From: Candidatus Parachristensenella avicola
GTDB lineage: Bacteria > Bacillota > Clostridia > Christensenellales > UMGS416
DNA: 50,024 nucleotides
Assembly: GCA_904420205.1 (NCBI GenBank)
Contig: CAJFUN010000011.1
Span: 1-50,024 of the forward strand
Reading direction: 5' to 3'
Shown here: one piece after another, positions 9,977-18,494 of the stretch
How positions within the stretch are numbered: position 1 is the first letter of the stretch
Layout of the letters: each line of letters begins with the position of its first letter
Translations under genes and position numbers: made by a program
Notes under the pieces: model-generated
Databases searched by the model: none
Seen by the model: only the letters and a program-made list of their open reading frames with translations
Told to the model about the DNA's origin: nothing

Positions 9977-10585
9977 TTATTCTAACCCAAGCTCCAGCGC
10001 CAAGCTCCGCACAAAGCATTCGAGAACAGCCAGACGCTCATCCCAAAAACGTCTGGCCGTCGGCGTCACCATGATGTTCCGGCGGCGCTTTTCCAAATGA
10101 GGCAGCAGCCGGCGGTATGTCTCTTCATAGCTGGATTGAGGGCGTGCGCCTTCAGCCATGGCGTCCCACAGCACGTCCAGCGCGCCCTTTTCGTCAAGAT
10201 TGTCCGCCTCAATCAGAAGCAGCGCATCCCGCTGGGTTTCAGGAACGAGCAGCGATTTATCGCCGTGCAGCGAAATGATTTTACGGGCTTGGGCGCGATA
10301 GTTGCCGTCATACCCGTGACCGGCCAGATAGCGGTCGCAAAGGACGGCGCTGACAGCCGGGTGCTCTGCAGGCGATACCGTATAGCCAAGGTCGTGAAAG
10401 ATGGCACAGGTGGTCAGTAGATCGAGATCGCCGCCCTCCGCCGGGGCGATGCGCTCCACCCAGGCAACCACCCGGCGCGTGTGGCCGATTTTATCGCGGA
10501 ATCCATGGCGGGGATCGGGGATCCCGCCGCTTTGACGGAAGATTTCCGTCACATAAGCCAGCATGGCGCGGTGCGATTGATCCAT
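9977..10585 (-). CDS. HD-domain phosphohydrolase
   Basis: 202 residues with the HD-superfamily metal site: His in DKIGHTRRV, the HD pair in CAIFHDLGYTV, and a later Asp in LLIEADNLDEKG. These enzymes cleave phosphate esters of nucleotides or similar substrates. The start at 10585 is chosen over the upstream in-frame ATG at 10618 because AAAGGAG lies 6 nt before it. The gene sits 66 bp downstream of the protease gene's start region and reads the same way, so the two could share a transcript. The substrate is unknown. Confidence 0.85.
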   Translation of the reverse strand: MDQSHRAMLAYVTEIFRQSGGIPDPRHGFRDKIGHTRRVVAWVERIAPAEGGDLDLLTTCAIFHDLGYTVSPAEHPAVSAVLCDRYLAGHGYDGNYRAQARKIISLHGDKSLLVPETQRDALLLIEADNLDEKGALDVLWDAMAEGARPQSSYEETYRRLLPHLEKRRRNIMVTPTARRFWDERLAVLECFVRSLALELGLE

Positions 10586-10699
10586 GGCGTACTCCTTTCC
10601 CCCTAAAGGCTTATCCATACTGTAACATGTTTGTAGTCAGCTGTCATGGGGAAAATGAAAAAATCCGGCCAGAAGCCGGATAAAGGCGGAAACAGTTTT

Positions 10700-12445
10700 T
10701 CAGTCTGAGTACAGCGGAAGATCGGTTAAGAATCCAGCCTGCTGGTATTGAGACAGCCGTTGACTGTATTGACGGGTCAGAGCCGTCTCCAACTCGTCAA
10801 GACCCCCTTGGACGAGCGCCTGCTGCAACGCAAGCCACAACTGCTCCAGCGCCTGATCGCTGGGAGCTGTGATCAGGCGCACAGCATAATCGCAGAAGAG
10901 AAGTTCCAGGCTTCGGGCTTGGCGGGCCAAATCGCTTCCATCCAATGGCTGCGCAGCCTCCATGGCAGGATTAACTACGAGCGTCGCCTGATCTTCAAGA
11001 GATAGGCATGCCTGGCGCTCATGATAAAAGTCAGCGGCCAGGTCGCTGTCGCCGGTATTCAGCTCCCGGGAAGCCCAAAGGATGGCCTCTGTTTCTGCAG
11101 AACCCATCAGGGCCCAGCGGCCAAGCCCCCATTCTGTGGGGGCAGTGTCGGCATAGGCGGTGGTAATCCACGGCTCTTTATATTGGAGCAGCCCATCCTC
11201 CCTGCGGTCGAAATGAACGCCCTCTAGCCCCCAGCGGGTTAGCTCATCTCCCGAAGGGCTCTTGAGGTATTGCATCAACTCTAGCGCCCGGGCAGGCTCT
11301 GCACAGGTGCGGGCGATATAGCATCCATATTCACCGATACCATATTGGGTCAGGATCAACGGCGCCTGCCCCGCTTCGGTTAAAAGGCTGCTCAGCGGCA
11401 TATACAACGGTTGATTAAAGTCGCTATGACGTCCGCCCAGATTCCTTTGGCGCAAATAGTCGTTCACATGGGCATACCGCATGACTCCGTTGATCAGAAA
11501 GGAGCGGGAAAGGATTGCGTCGTCCTCGGATTCGCTGCGTAAATTCCGGCTGGCGTCCAGAGTCAGAATGCCGTCCTGATACCAGCGCCGCATCCGCTTA
11601 AAATAGGGAAGCCAAGCGTCGTCGCGCCAGGGGTAGCGGATATGGCCCTCATCATCCCAAACCATGCCCTGCTGTACGCCCATATATGAAGCCAGCGGAT
11701 GGTCGTAATAGTAGGTAAAGTAAAAGATATGCTCAAGCCCCAGTTGCGTTCGCTGCTCTGCGGCCTGATACAATGCCCGTTCAAGGGCCTCCATGGTATC
11801 CAGGGACGCTAGGCCCATCCGCTGGGCCAGGTCACCACGGTAATAAAGCAGACGAAAGGGCATATCGGGCGCTGTGCCCGTCATCATGGTGGAGGTGGTG
11901 TCGGCGCGAAGATAGGGGATGCCTTCAGCGGCGTTATCGCTGGGATAGCTGGATCGGATGGTGTAAATGTGCCCGTCATCAGCTTGGTTGGCCAAGCGCT
12001 CCAATGCGGGGACGCCGTCCAGAAATCCAGAGCCCGTTTGCTTCGCCAATTGATCCAGCGGATAAAAAACGTCCGGATCCTCAAAACGGGCCTCTGCGGG
12101 AGCATAGGTCAGATCGCATAGCGCTCCAGCCGCCCACAATGCGTCCAGCTCAGCGCCGTCCAGTGCAACGGTAACGGGAGTAAGCGTGATGCCGGTTTCG
12201 GATTGTAGCGCTTTTATAACGGCGTCATCCGCCCGTCCGCCCATGGGCCCGCCTAGGTTTTCCTGGTAGGATAGGATGAAAAGCGACAGGGAGACGGGAT
12301 GGTTAGCTTGACTTGTGGTTAGATTGCTATCGTTAATGGAATTATGGCTTGTAGTACGAAATTCATAGGGAGGTTTCATAACAGTACATGAAGTAACGTT
12401 CATCAAAATCACTACGATGAGTATCAGAATGCCTCGCAATTTCAT
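10700..12445 (-). CDS. Extracellular solute-binding lipoprotein
   Basis: 581 residues. A lipoprotein signal ends in VTSC (lipidated Cys20). After a Ser/Asn-rich linker comes a two-lobed binding-protein fold resembling family 1 carbohydrate-binding proteins of ABC importers: ADDAVIKALQSETGITLTPV, LDQLAKQTGSGFLDGVPALE and later LGLEHIFYFTYYYDHPLASY. No permease or ATPase genes are next to it, so it is an orphan binding protein or a sensor partner. The first 50 codons are clearly more AT-rich than the rest and than neighbouring genes. AAGGAG lies 10 nt upstream of the start. One arm of a 16-bp inverted repeat (12464-12479) sits directly upstream of that ribosome site. Confidence 0.78.
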   Translation of the reverse strand: MKLRGILILIVVILMNVTSCTVMKPPYEFRTTSHNSINDSNLTTSQANHPVSLSLFILSYQENLGGPMGGRADDAVIKALQSETGITLTPVTVALDGAELDALWAAGALCDLTYAPAEARFEDPDVFYPLDQLAKQTGSGFLDGVPALERLANQADDGHIYTIRSSYPSDNAAEGIPYLRADTTSTMMTGTAPDMPFRLLYYRGDLAQRMGLASLDTMEALERALYQAAEQRTQLGLEHIFYFTYYYDHPLASYMGVQQGMVWDDEGHIRYPWRDDAWLPYFKRMRRWYQDGILTLDASRNLRSESEDDAILSRSFLINGVMRYAHVNDYLRQRNLGGRHSDFNQPLYMPLSSLLTEAGQAPLILTQYGIGEYGCYIARTCAEPARALELMQYLKSPSGDELTRWGLEGVHFDRREDGLLQYKEPWITTAYADTAPTEWGLGRWALMGSAETEAILWASRELNTGDSDLAADFYHERQACLSLEDQATLVVNPAMEAAQPLDGSDLARQARSLELLFCDYAVRLITAPSDQALEQLWLALQQALVQGGLDELETALTRQYSQRLSQYQQAGFLTDLPLYSD

Positions 12446-12463
12446 GGTAGGCTCGCTCCTTAC

Positions 12464-12479
12464 AAAAGATAGGGAGGAA
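12464..12479 (+). repeat. Left arm of a 16-bp perfect inverted repeat
   Basis: AAAAGATAGGGAGGAA here is repeated in exact inverse orientation at 12855-12870. The pair encloses the small secreted-protein gene and lies 19 bp from the lipoprotein start codon. Confidence 0.85.
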
Positions 12480-12521
12480 GTCGCTAGACTACAACACCAT
12501 TTTTAGGGAACCAATGATAAG

Positions 12522-12812
12522 CTAGGGTACAGTACTATTGCAGATAGAGCAATACATCCCACCAGCGACATATTGCCATTGATGATTTTCACGCTGGGTT
12601 ACCCCACAAGATTGACAGGTTCGCCAGTGCTGCACTGAATTATAATATCGCCATCCTGTCCAATATCCAGTATGATTGCACCGAGGTTCGATCGAGAATA
12701 CAGCGTGATGAGAACAGTTAGAATGATTCTCGGCGCTTGCAGTAGGCACCAAGATAGTAAGCGAAACCAACACAACCACGAATGCCATGGTATAAATCAT
12801 AAACTTTCGCAT
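12522..12812 (-). CDS. Small secreted Cys/His-rich protein of unknown function
   Basis: 96 residues. A signal peptide (MRKFMIYTMAFVVVLVSL, cleaved after TASA near residue 27) leads to a mature chain of about 69 residues rich in Cys, His, Trp and Tyr. Two CxxC pairs, CQSC and CSIC, could bind one zinc ion, like a minimal zinc ribbon; NCSHH and RCNHTGYW add possible ligands. I do not recognise a family, but Clostridia encode many such small ribbon-like secreted proteins. AAAGGGG precedes the start. The surrounding 400 bp is AT-rich and bounded by 16-bp inverted repeats, suggesting a separate origin. Confidence 0.65.
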   Translation of the reverse strand: MRKFMIYTMAFVVVLVSLTILVPTASAENHSNCSHHAVFSIEPRCNHTGYWTGWRYYNSVQHWRTCQSCGVTQRENHQWQYVAGGMYCSICNSTVP

Positions 12813-12854
12813 TTTCTCAAACCCCTTTCATGCTGCATCGTTTCGGATGAAATG

Positions 12855-12870
12855 TTCCTCCCTATCTTTT
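12855..12870 (-). repeat. Right arm of the 16-bp perfect inverted repeat
   Basis: TTCCTCCCTATCTTTT, the exact reverse complement of 12464-12479. AT-rich, promoter-like sequence (TGATATGATAAT on the minus strand, around 12871-12890) lies just outside it and points into the enclosed segment. Confidence 0.85.
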
Positions 12871-12931
12871 ATTATCATATCAGATAAAATGACAAAAGTC
12901 TTAAATCAAAGAAATAATGAGAAAAAACGAG

Positions 12932-15106
12932 CTAACTTTGTTCCCAAGGCGGTTGTCCGCTGGCATCAGGGGATTCCTGCGGTGCAGGCGCCTGACCGAT
13001 GGCAGGGGTAAAGACCACAAAGGGCTTGCCCTTGACCATAGAGAAGGTGCCCTCCGGTACGGTGTGGGACTTTTCGGCCAGCAGCGCGCTCATGCCCTCG
13101 GGTGTGAGCAGCGGCCCCTCCTGCTCCTTAGCGCAGTTCTTCCACACGGTAAAGCGGCATCCGGAGCGCCATTGGCTGCAATAATAGGCCTTGGAATTCT
13201 CCAGCACGTCGCTTTCGCACAGAGGACACTTGCCCAGGGAAACCTTGGGCGCAGAGGGGTCATGGGTGCGGGTTTCCTGAGGGAAGGAAACTTCGGTGTT
13301 CTTTTGAGCCGATTCGCGCACGAGATCCACCACCAGGCGGCGGATCCCCTCCATGAAAGCCTCGGGATCGGCCTCGCCGCGGCCGATTTCCGCCAGCTCC
13401 TTTTCCCAGCGGCCGGTAGTTTCCGGCGAAGAAAGGGCGGAAGGCAGCACCTGGATCAGGGTGATGCCCTTATCAGTAGGCGTCAGGATCTTGCCCCGGC
13501 GGCGTACATAGCGCACCTGGATAAGCCGCTCGATGATGGCGGCGCGGGTCGCGGGCGTACCCAGGCCGGAATCCTTCATCTGCTCGCGCAGCTCCTCGTC
13601 CTCCAGCTCACGGCCGGCGTTTTCCATGGCGGAAAGCAGGGAGGCCTCGGTATAGGGGGCGGGGGGCTCGGTCTTTTTGTCGGCCAGCTTGGCGGAGGAA
13701 ACCTTCTTGGTGTCGCCCACCTTCAGGGCGGGCAGCTCCTGCTCCTCGTCGGAGCGGCGCCGCTTGGGCTGCAGCGGGTCGTAAAGCTCGCTCCAGCCCT
13801 TTTGATGGATCAGGCGGCCCTTGGAAAGAAAGTGATGCCCTTCGGCCACGGTTTCCACGGTTTGATATTCCACCAGCTGATCTTCCAGGAAGATAGCAAT
13901 ATATCGCCGGGCGATCAGGTCAAAGAGCGCGGTTTCATCTTCATCCCAACCTTTGCCGCCGGCGGCCTTGCCGGTGGGGATAATGGCATGGTGATCGGTC
14001 ACCCTGGCATCGTTGACGACCCGTCCGCCCAGCTTGCGCTCAGAGGCCATCGCTTGGGTGGCGAAGGGTTCCCAGGGGCCGCCCGTCAGCTTGGAAAGCC
14101 GCGTCTTCAGCGTTTTATATAGGTCATGAGACAGATAGCGCGAGTCGGTGCGGGGATAGGTGATGACTTTGCGCTTTTCATAGAGATTTTGAGCAATGCG
14201 CAGCGTTTTGCTGGCAGAGAAGCCCAAAATGCGATTGGCATCCCGCTGCAGGCTGGTCAGGTCGTAAAGCTGCGGCGGCTTGAAGGTGCGCTCTTCGCTG
14301 TCCACCTGGATCACTTCACCTATTTTGCCTTTGAGCTCGTCCCGGAGCCGCTCAAATTCCTCGCGGCGGGCCGGATCAATGCGGAAAGCGGCGGCCCCCT
14401 CCTCGCGGCGGGCCGGATCAAACCAACGGCCCTTATAGCGGGTGAAGGTGGCGGTCAGCTCCAGGTAGGGCTCGGGCACGAATGCCCGGCGCTCCAATTC
14501 CCGCTTGACAAGGATTGCCAGGGTGGGGGATTGCACGCGGCCCACCGACAGCAGCGTGTCATAGGTGAGCGTAAAGGCCCGGGAACCGTTCATCCCAACC
14601 AGCCAGTCAGCCTCAGAGCGGCATTTGGCCGAATGGTACAGCGTATCGTAATCGGAACCGGGACGGAGCCGTTCAAAGCCCTCTCGGATAGCCTCGTCGG
14701 TCATGGAAGAGATCCATAGGCGTTGGAAAGGCTTGGTACAACCGGCCATGATGTAGATCAGGCGAAAGATGAGCTCGCCTTCTCGGCCGGAGTCGGTGGC
14801 GCAAATGATGGAATCCACATCCTCGTGGTTCATCCACCCGGAAACCACGTCGTACTGACGCTTTACCCGCGGCAGCACCTTTAGCTTCATCGTTTTGGGC
14901 AGGATGGGGAGGTCCGCGCGCGTCCAATTCTTATATTTATCGTCCAGCTCTTCGGGCGAAGCCAGCGCGACTAGATGGCCTACTGCCCAGGTTATAATGT
15001 AATCGTCGCCGAAAAGGCAACCGTTGCCCCGGCTTCGGCAGCCAAGGACCTTTGCAATATCGCGGCCCACCGAGGGCTTCTCGGCAATGACCAGTATCTT
15101 TCCCAT
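12932..15106 (-). CDS. topB: DNA topoisomerase III
   Basis: 724 residues, a type IA topoisomerase that passes single strands and decatenates DNA. The Toprim domain starts KILVIAEKPSVGRDIAKVLG and holds the acidic triad region ICATDSGREGELIF. The catalytic tyrosine is in VITYPRTDSRYLS. GRVQSPTLAILV and TRAAIIERLI are also typical. The C-terminus has a short Cys-containing segment (KCPLCESDVLEN, then YYCSQW) that could be one zinc-binding unit. GGAGG precedes the start at 15106. It appears monocistronic. Copies of TopB occur both in Firmicutes chromosomes and on conjugative elements; nothing nearby shows conjugation genes, so I take it as chromosomal. Confidence 0.95.
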   Translation of the reverse strand: MGKILVIAEKPSVGRDIAKVLGCRSRGNGCLFGDDYIITWAVGHLVALASPEELDDKYKNWTRADLPILPKTMKLKVLPRVKRQYDVVSGWMNHEDVDSIICATDSGREGELIFRLIYIMAGCTKPFQRLWISSMTDEAIREGFERLRPGSDYDTLYHSAKCRSEADWLVGMNGSRAFTLTYDTLLSVGRVQSPTLAILVKRELERRAFVPEPYLELTATFTRYKGRWFDPARREEGAAAFRIDPARREEFERLRDELKGKIGEVIQVDSEERTFKPPQLYDLTSLQRDANRILGFSASKTLRIAQNLYEKRKVITYPRTDSRYLSHDLYKTLKTRLSKLTGGPWEPFATQAMASERKLGGRVVNDARVTDHHAIIPTGKAAGGKGWDEDETALFDLIARRYIAIFLEDQLVEYQTVETVAEGHHFLSKGRLIHQKGWSELYDPLQPKRRRSDEEQELPALKVGDTKKVSSAKLADKKTEPPAPYTEASLLSAMENAGRELEDEELREQMKDSGLGTPATRAAIIERLIQVRYVRRRGKILTPTDKGITLIQVLPSALSSPETTGRWEKELAEIGRGEADPEAFMEGIRRLVVDLVRESAQKNTEVSFPQETRTHDPSAPKVSLGKCPLCESDVLENSKAYYCSQWRSGCRFTVWKNCAKEQEGPLLTPEGMSALLAEKSHTVPEGTFSMVKGKPFVVFTPAIGQAPAPQESPDASGQPPWEQS

Positions 15107-15334
15107 TGATTCCTCCAGGGCGCGGTGCGCCAGAAAATTCGTCTAAGCGCCATTGTACGCATTCCGGCGGCGCTCGTCAAGGGTTTCACCCATATTAGTA
15201 TATAAAGCCTAAAATGCGAATATCCACTCCTGTATTCGACGAAAGTCCCACCAATAAGCAAGGGAATGGGCAAAAGCCTTTGCAGGATACGGGGGATCTA
15301 TGGTATGCTATCCTTGAGATTAAGGAGGATATTC

Positions 15335-16048
15335 ATGCGCTTGGACCGGTATTTGACCCTCTGCGACTTGGGAACGCGCAGGGAGGTAAAGGAGCTTATT
15401 GCCAGCGGTCGGGTGAGCGTGGCGGGCCTGACGGTGCTGAACCCGGGAGCCGCTGTGGACGGCCCGGTGACATTGGATGGCGAAAGCGTCGACTATCGGC
15501 CGCTGGTGGCCATTATGATGAATAAGCCTGCCGGACTGCTGACCGCCACGACCGACCGCCGCCAGGGTACGGTACTGGATCTGCTGCCGCCCAGAGACAG
15601 GCGAAGGGAACCGGCGCCGGTAGGACGGTTGGATAAGGACACGACCGGACTGCTTCTGATTACGGACGACGGGCAAGCCGCCCATGCGCTCATATCGCCT
15701 AAATCCGGCGTAGAAAAGCGGTATCGGGCGCTGCTGGATAAACCGGTAGACCAATCGGATGTGGAAGCTTTTGCGCAGGGGCTTCGCCTATCGGATTTTG
15801 AGGCATTGCCGGCGCGGCTGGAGCCCGGAGAGGGCTGCGTGGCATATTGCACGGTGCATGAGGGGAAATTTCACCAGGTAAAGCGGATGTTTGCAGCCCG
15901 GGGACGCAAGGTGCTGGCGCTGCACCGGGAGCGGGTGGGTAGCCTATGGCTGCCCGATACGCTGGCGCCCGGCGAATATGCCTACCTGGATATGGACACC
16001 TGGAACCGGCTGCGGGGCGAGGCCGGCCTGGGACCGTGGAAGGAGTAG
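15335..16048 (+). CDS. rsuA: 16S rRNA pseudouridine synthase, RsuA family
   Basis: 237 residues. An N-terminal S4 RNA-binding domain (MRLDRYLTLCDLGTRREVKE) is followed by the catalytic core with GRLDKDTTGLLL (catalytic Asp100), MMNKPAGLLTAT and FHQVKRMFAARG. RsuA isomerises a uridine of 16S rRNA (U516 in E. coli). The start at 15335 is fixed by AAGGAGG 7 nt upstream; an ORF extending back to 15266 has no such signal. Its stop lies 2 bp before the next gene, whose ribosome site is inside this gene, so they are co-translated. The exact target uridine is inferred from family membership. Confidence 0.92.
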   Translation: MRLDRYLTLCDLGTRREVKELIASGRVSVAGLTVLNPGAAVDGPVTLDGESVDYRPLVAIMMNKPAGLLTATTDRRQGTVLDLLPPRDRRREPAPVGRLDKDTTGLLLITDDGQAAHALISPKSGVEKRYRALLDKPVDQSDVEAFAQGLRLSDFEALPARLEPGEGCVAYCTVHEGKFHQVKRMFAARGRKVLALHRERVGSLWLPDTLAPGEYAYLDMDTWNRLRGEAGLGPWKE

Positions 16049-16050
16049 CC

Positions 16051-16596
16051 ATGTCCGGATACCGCAGAATTGCTTTTCTCGATCGGGACGATACCATCAG
16101 CCGCGATTATGCCGACAGCGAGTGGGCGGGAAAAAGGGAGCCGGAGCTTCTAACGGGCGCGCCGGAGGCCATGGCCCGCCTGCAGAGCCTGGGCTATGAG
16201 ATGATCATTGTGACCAATCAATATATTATTGGCGAGGGCTTCATCACCCTGCAGGAATACACACGCTTCCATCAGCGCCTGTTGGAGCGGCTGGCGGCTG
16301 CCGGCGTGACGGTGCTGGATACGTTCTTTTGCCCGCACGGCAGGTCTGAGGGATGCGGCTGCTGCAAGCCGGAGCCGGGCTTGATCCTGCAGGCGTTGGC
16401 AAAGTATCCGGATATTGACCTTTCCCATAGTTTTATGGCCGGCGATTCCTGGCGGGACCGGGAGCTGGCCCGGCGATTTTCCCTGCCCTTTTATGGTGTG
16501 AATATGCACAAGAGCAATTATGGGCACCCCGTGGCCTCCCTATGGGAAGCCGTGGAGCGCGTAGCCCGACAGCAGGAGGCAGACCATGAATCGTAA
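16051..16596 (+). CDS. HAD-IIIA phosphatase, GmhB-like
   Basis: 181 residues of the histidinol-phosphatase/GmhB group. Motif I FLDRDDT (nucleophile Asp11, acid Asp13), motif II VTNQ, motif III in KPEPG and motif IV GDSWRD are present. A zinc loop CPHGRSEGCGCCKPEPG matches the Cys/His metal site of GmhB. Known relatives dephosphorylate heptose bisphosphates or histidinol phosphate. No heptose or histidine genes are near, so the substrate is open. AAGGAG within the end of the previous gene sets the start. It overlaps the next gene by 11 bp. Confidence 0.87.
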   Translation: MSGYRRIAFLDRDDTISRDYADSEWAGKREPELLTGAPEAMARLQSLGYEMIIVTNQYIIGEGFITLQEYTRFHQRLLERLAAAGVTVLDTFFCPHGRSEGCGCCKPEPGLILQALAKYPDIDLSHSFMAGDSWRDRELARRFSLPFYGVNMHKSNYGHPVASLWEAVERVARQQEADHES

Positions 16597-17323
16597 ACAA
16601 ATCGAGCAGTATCTTGAACGTATCGGCCTGGATGGATCGGTCAAAGCCGATGAAGCGGGGCTGAAGGCCATCCAGCGCGCCCACCTGATGACCGTCCCCT
16701 ATGAAAATCTGGATATTCTGCGAAAAGTGCCCATGCCCTTGGACGAAGCGTCGCTCTTTGACAAGGTGGTCACTCGAAGGCGCGGAGGCTATTGCTTTGA
16801 GCTTAACGGGCTTTTAGGTGCCCTGCTGACGGCGATGGGTTTTGAGGTGGAGGATTATTTTGCCCGCTTCCTCAAGGACGAGCCGGCGATCCCGATGCGC
16901 CGGCATCGTGTGCTGGCCGTCCGCGTCCCAGGGGGTGGGCGGTATCTGGTGGATGTGGGCGTAGGGTTACCCATTCCCCGGGAGCCGTTACGCTTGGAAG
17001 AAGGCCAGCAGGGCCAGTATGCCCTCAGACGGGAGCCCTTCTTTGGTTGGGTGCTGTATGACCGGGGCCGGCGGCTTTATGCCTTTACGGAGGAGCCGCA
17101 GCTGACGATTGATTATGAAGCCGCCCACTTTTGGTGCCGCTTTTCACCGGATTCCCCCTTTGTGTCCGAGCCCATGGTAGCGATCCGTACGCCGCAGGGA
17201 CGGATCACCCTGGACGGCGATATTCTGCGGCGCTTTACGCCTGAAGGCGTGGAGGAAACGCAATGTCCGGAAGGCGCTGCAAGGGATGAAGCGCTGCGTT
17301 CCTGCTTCGGAATCTGCCTGTAA
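16586..17323 (+). CDS. nat: Arylamine N-acetyltransferase
   Basis: 245 residues of the NAT family, which moves acetyl from acetyl-CoA to aromatic amines and hydrazines. The cysteine-protease-like triad is complete: Cys70 in RGGYCFELN, His107 in MRRHRVLAV and Asp123 in YLVDVGVG. TVPYENLD near residue 36 is a further hallmark. Length is slightly below the usual 260-280 residues, with a short C-terminal part. It is the third gene of a tightly packed unit after the pseudouridine synthase and the HAD phosphatase. Confidence 0.93.
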   Translation: MNRKQIEQYLERIGLDGSVKADEAGLKAIQRAHLMTVPYENLDILRKVPMPLDEASLFDKVVTRRRGGYCFELNGLLGALLTAMGFEVEDYFARFLKDEPAIPMRRHRVLAVRVPGGGRYLVDVGVGLPIPREPLRLEEGQQGQYALRREPFFGWVLYDRGRRLYAFTEEPQLTIDYEAAHFWCRFSPDSPFVSEPMVAIRTPQGRITLDGDILRRFTPEGVEETQCPEGAARDEALRSCFGICL

Positions 17324-17379
17324 ACCTAGGACGATAAAGCGGACGCTGAGCCCTTGCGAATTGGAGAAGGATCCATGAT

Positions 17380-17420
17380 AAAAAAACCGGCGCAGCGCCC
17401 GCAGGGCAGGCTGCGCCGGT
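17380..17420 (-). terminator. Intrinsic terminator of the diguanylate cyclase gene
   Basis: Read leftward: an 11-bp stem ACCGGCGCAGC / GCTGCGCCGGT followed by a run of seven U. It lies 33 bp past the cyclase stop codon and could also slow rightward readthrough from nat. Confidence 0.85.
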
Positions 17421-17453
17421 TGTCCGTTATAAGGAAATCGCCGGGGAGGGGAA

Positions 17454-18299
17454 TTATGGCTCCAGTTTTACACATACGTGATTCTTGGAGCGCTTGGCCT
17501 GATAAAGCAGCCGGTCGGCATCGGCAATCAGATCGAGCGGCGTACCACTGCGGTAAAGTGCGCCGATGCTCACCGTTAAACGGATCTGCGGATGGGCCTC
17601 CAGCTGCACGCGCTCTACGGCGCTTCGGATCTGTTCCAGTTTAGGGGCAAAGGCATCGCGCGGCATATTCCAGAATATCAGCAAGAATTCATCCCCGCCA
17701 TATCGGATCAGCGCGTCTGTGTTGCGGATGCAGCCAAAGATCGCCCCGGCGGCCGCCTTTAGGGCTGCGTCCCCCGTTTGATGGCCCCAAGTGTCGTTGA
17801 CGGTTTTGAATCCGTCAAGATCCAGAAAGGACAAAGCGCTTAGATTTGACAGCCCCTGCAGCTGCTCTTCAAAATAATGGCGGTTATAGGCGCCGGTCAA
17901 TGGGTCGACATAAAGCCTTCGGTTATAAGCCGCCACATCGTGAACGAACTGCTCCTTGCCATAGGCGCCCAGCAGCGTATCGTCGGTAACCTGGGAGACC
18001 ATCTCCAAAACGTATGGAGCGCCGTCAATTTCAAGATATATAGCGATCACATAATAAATGTTGTGATCCACAAATTCAAACTTCGCCATACGGCCCTTCT
18101 GCGTTAAGGCTTTGGCGGATATGCAGTTATCGCAGCGCCGTTGCTTTTTCCATGCCGTATAGCAGCGATAGGGCTCCTCCTGCAGGGTTCCATCCGGTAA
18201 GAGCGTGAACTGGCAGCTAAGAGAAGCCTCTACAAGCCGGACGACGGGGAAGACAATCTGCATCTGGCTTATAAGCAAGCGGACTTCGTCTTTTGTCAT
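17454..18299 (-). CDS. Diguanylate cyclase with N-terminal Cys-containing sensor domain
   Basis: 281 residues. The C-terminal GGDEF domain (about 125-281) has DPLTGAYNRHYFEEQL, FLDLDGFKTVNDTWGH and the active-site RYGGDEFLL, so it should make cyclic di-GMP from two GTP. An inhibitory I-site RNTD lies five residues before GGDEF. The N-terminal 120 residues have CYTAWKKQRRCDNCIS and a PAS-like strand pattern ending VLEMVSQVTDD. This Cys-rich module is common in clostridial cyclases and may bind a metal, cluster or ligand. There is no transmembrane segment, so sensing is cytoplasmic. It is a single gene, convergent with nat. Confidence 0.92.
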   Translation of the reverse strand: MTKDEVRLLISQMQIVFPVVRLVEASLSCQFTLLPDGTLQEEPYRCYTAWKKQRRCDNCISAKALTQKGRMAKFEFVDHNIYYVIAIYLEIDGAPYVLEMVSQVTDDTLLGAYGKEQFVHDVAAYNRRLYVDPLTGAYNRHYFEEQLQGLSNLSALSFLDLDGFKTVNDTWGHQTGDAALKAAAGAIFGCIRNTDALIRYGGDEFLLIFWNMPRDAFAPKLEQIRSAVERVQLEAHPQIRLTVSIGALYRSGTPLDLIADADRLLYQAKRSKNHVCVKLEP

Positions 18300-18494
18300 A
18301 GCACCTCCTCGCGTGGCCTCGGACTGTTTTTCTCATCCAGTGTATCTACTTTTTGCCGCCAAATCAAGATGCAGAAGAGGATATGGTTCTGCTTTTAGGA
18401 CGCCTATTCTGCATATATCGCAGAATCGACGGTTGACGTGCGCTTGAAGAAGCAGGCGCTTGCGGATATAATGGGCACGGACGGAGGGAAGAGG

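Noticed and set aside
12917..14122. 401-codon rightward ORF opposite topB
   Set aside because: Shadow of a GC-rich gene; the translation is low-complexity and matches nothing.
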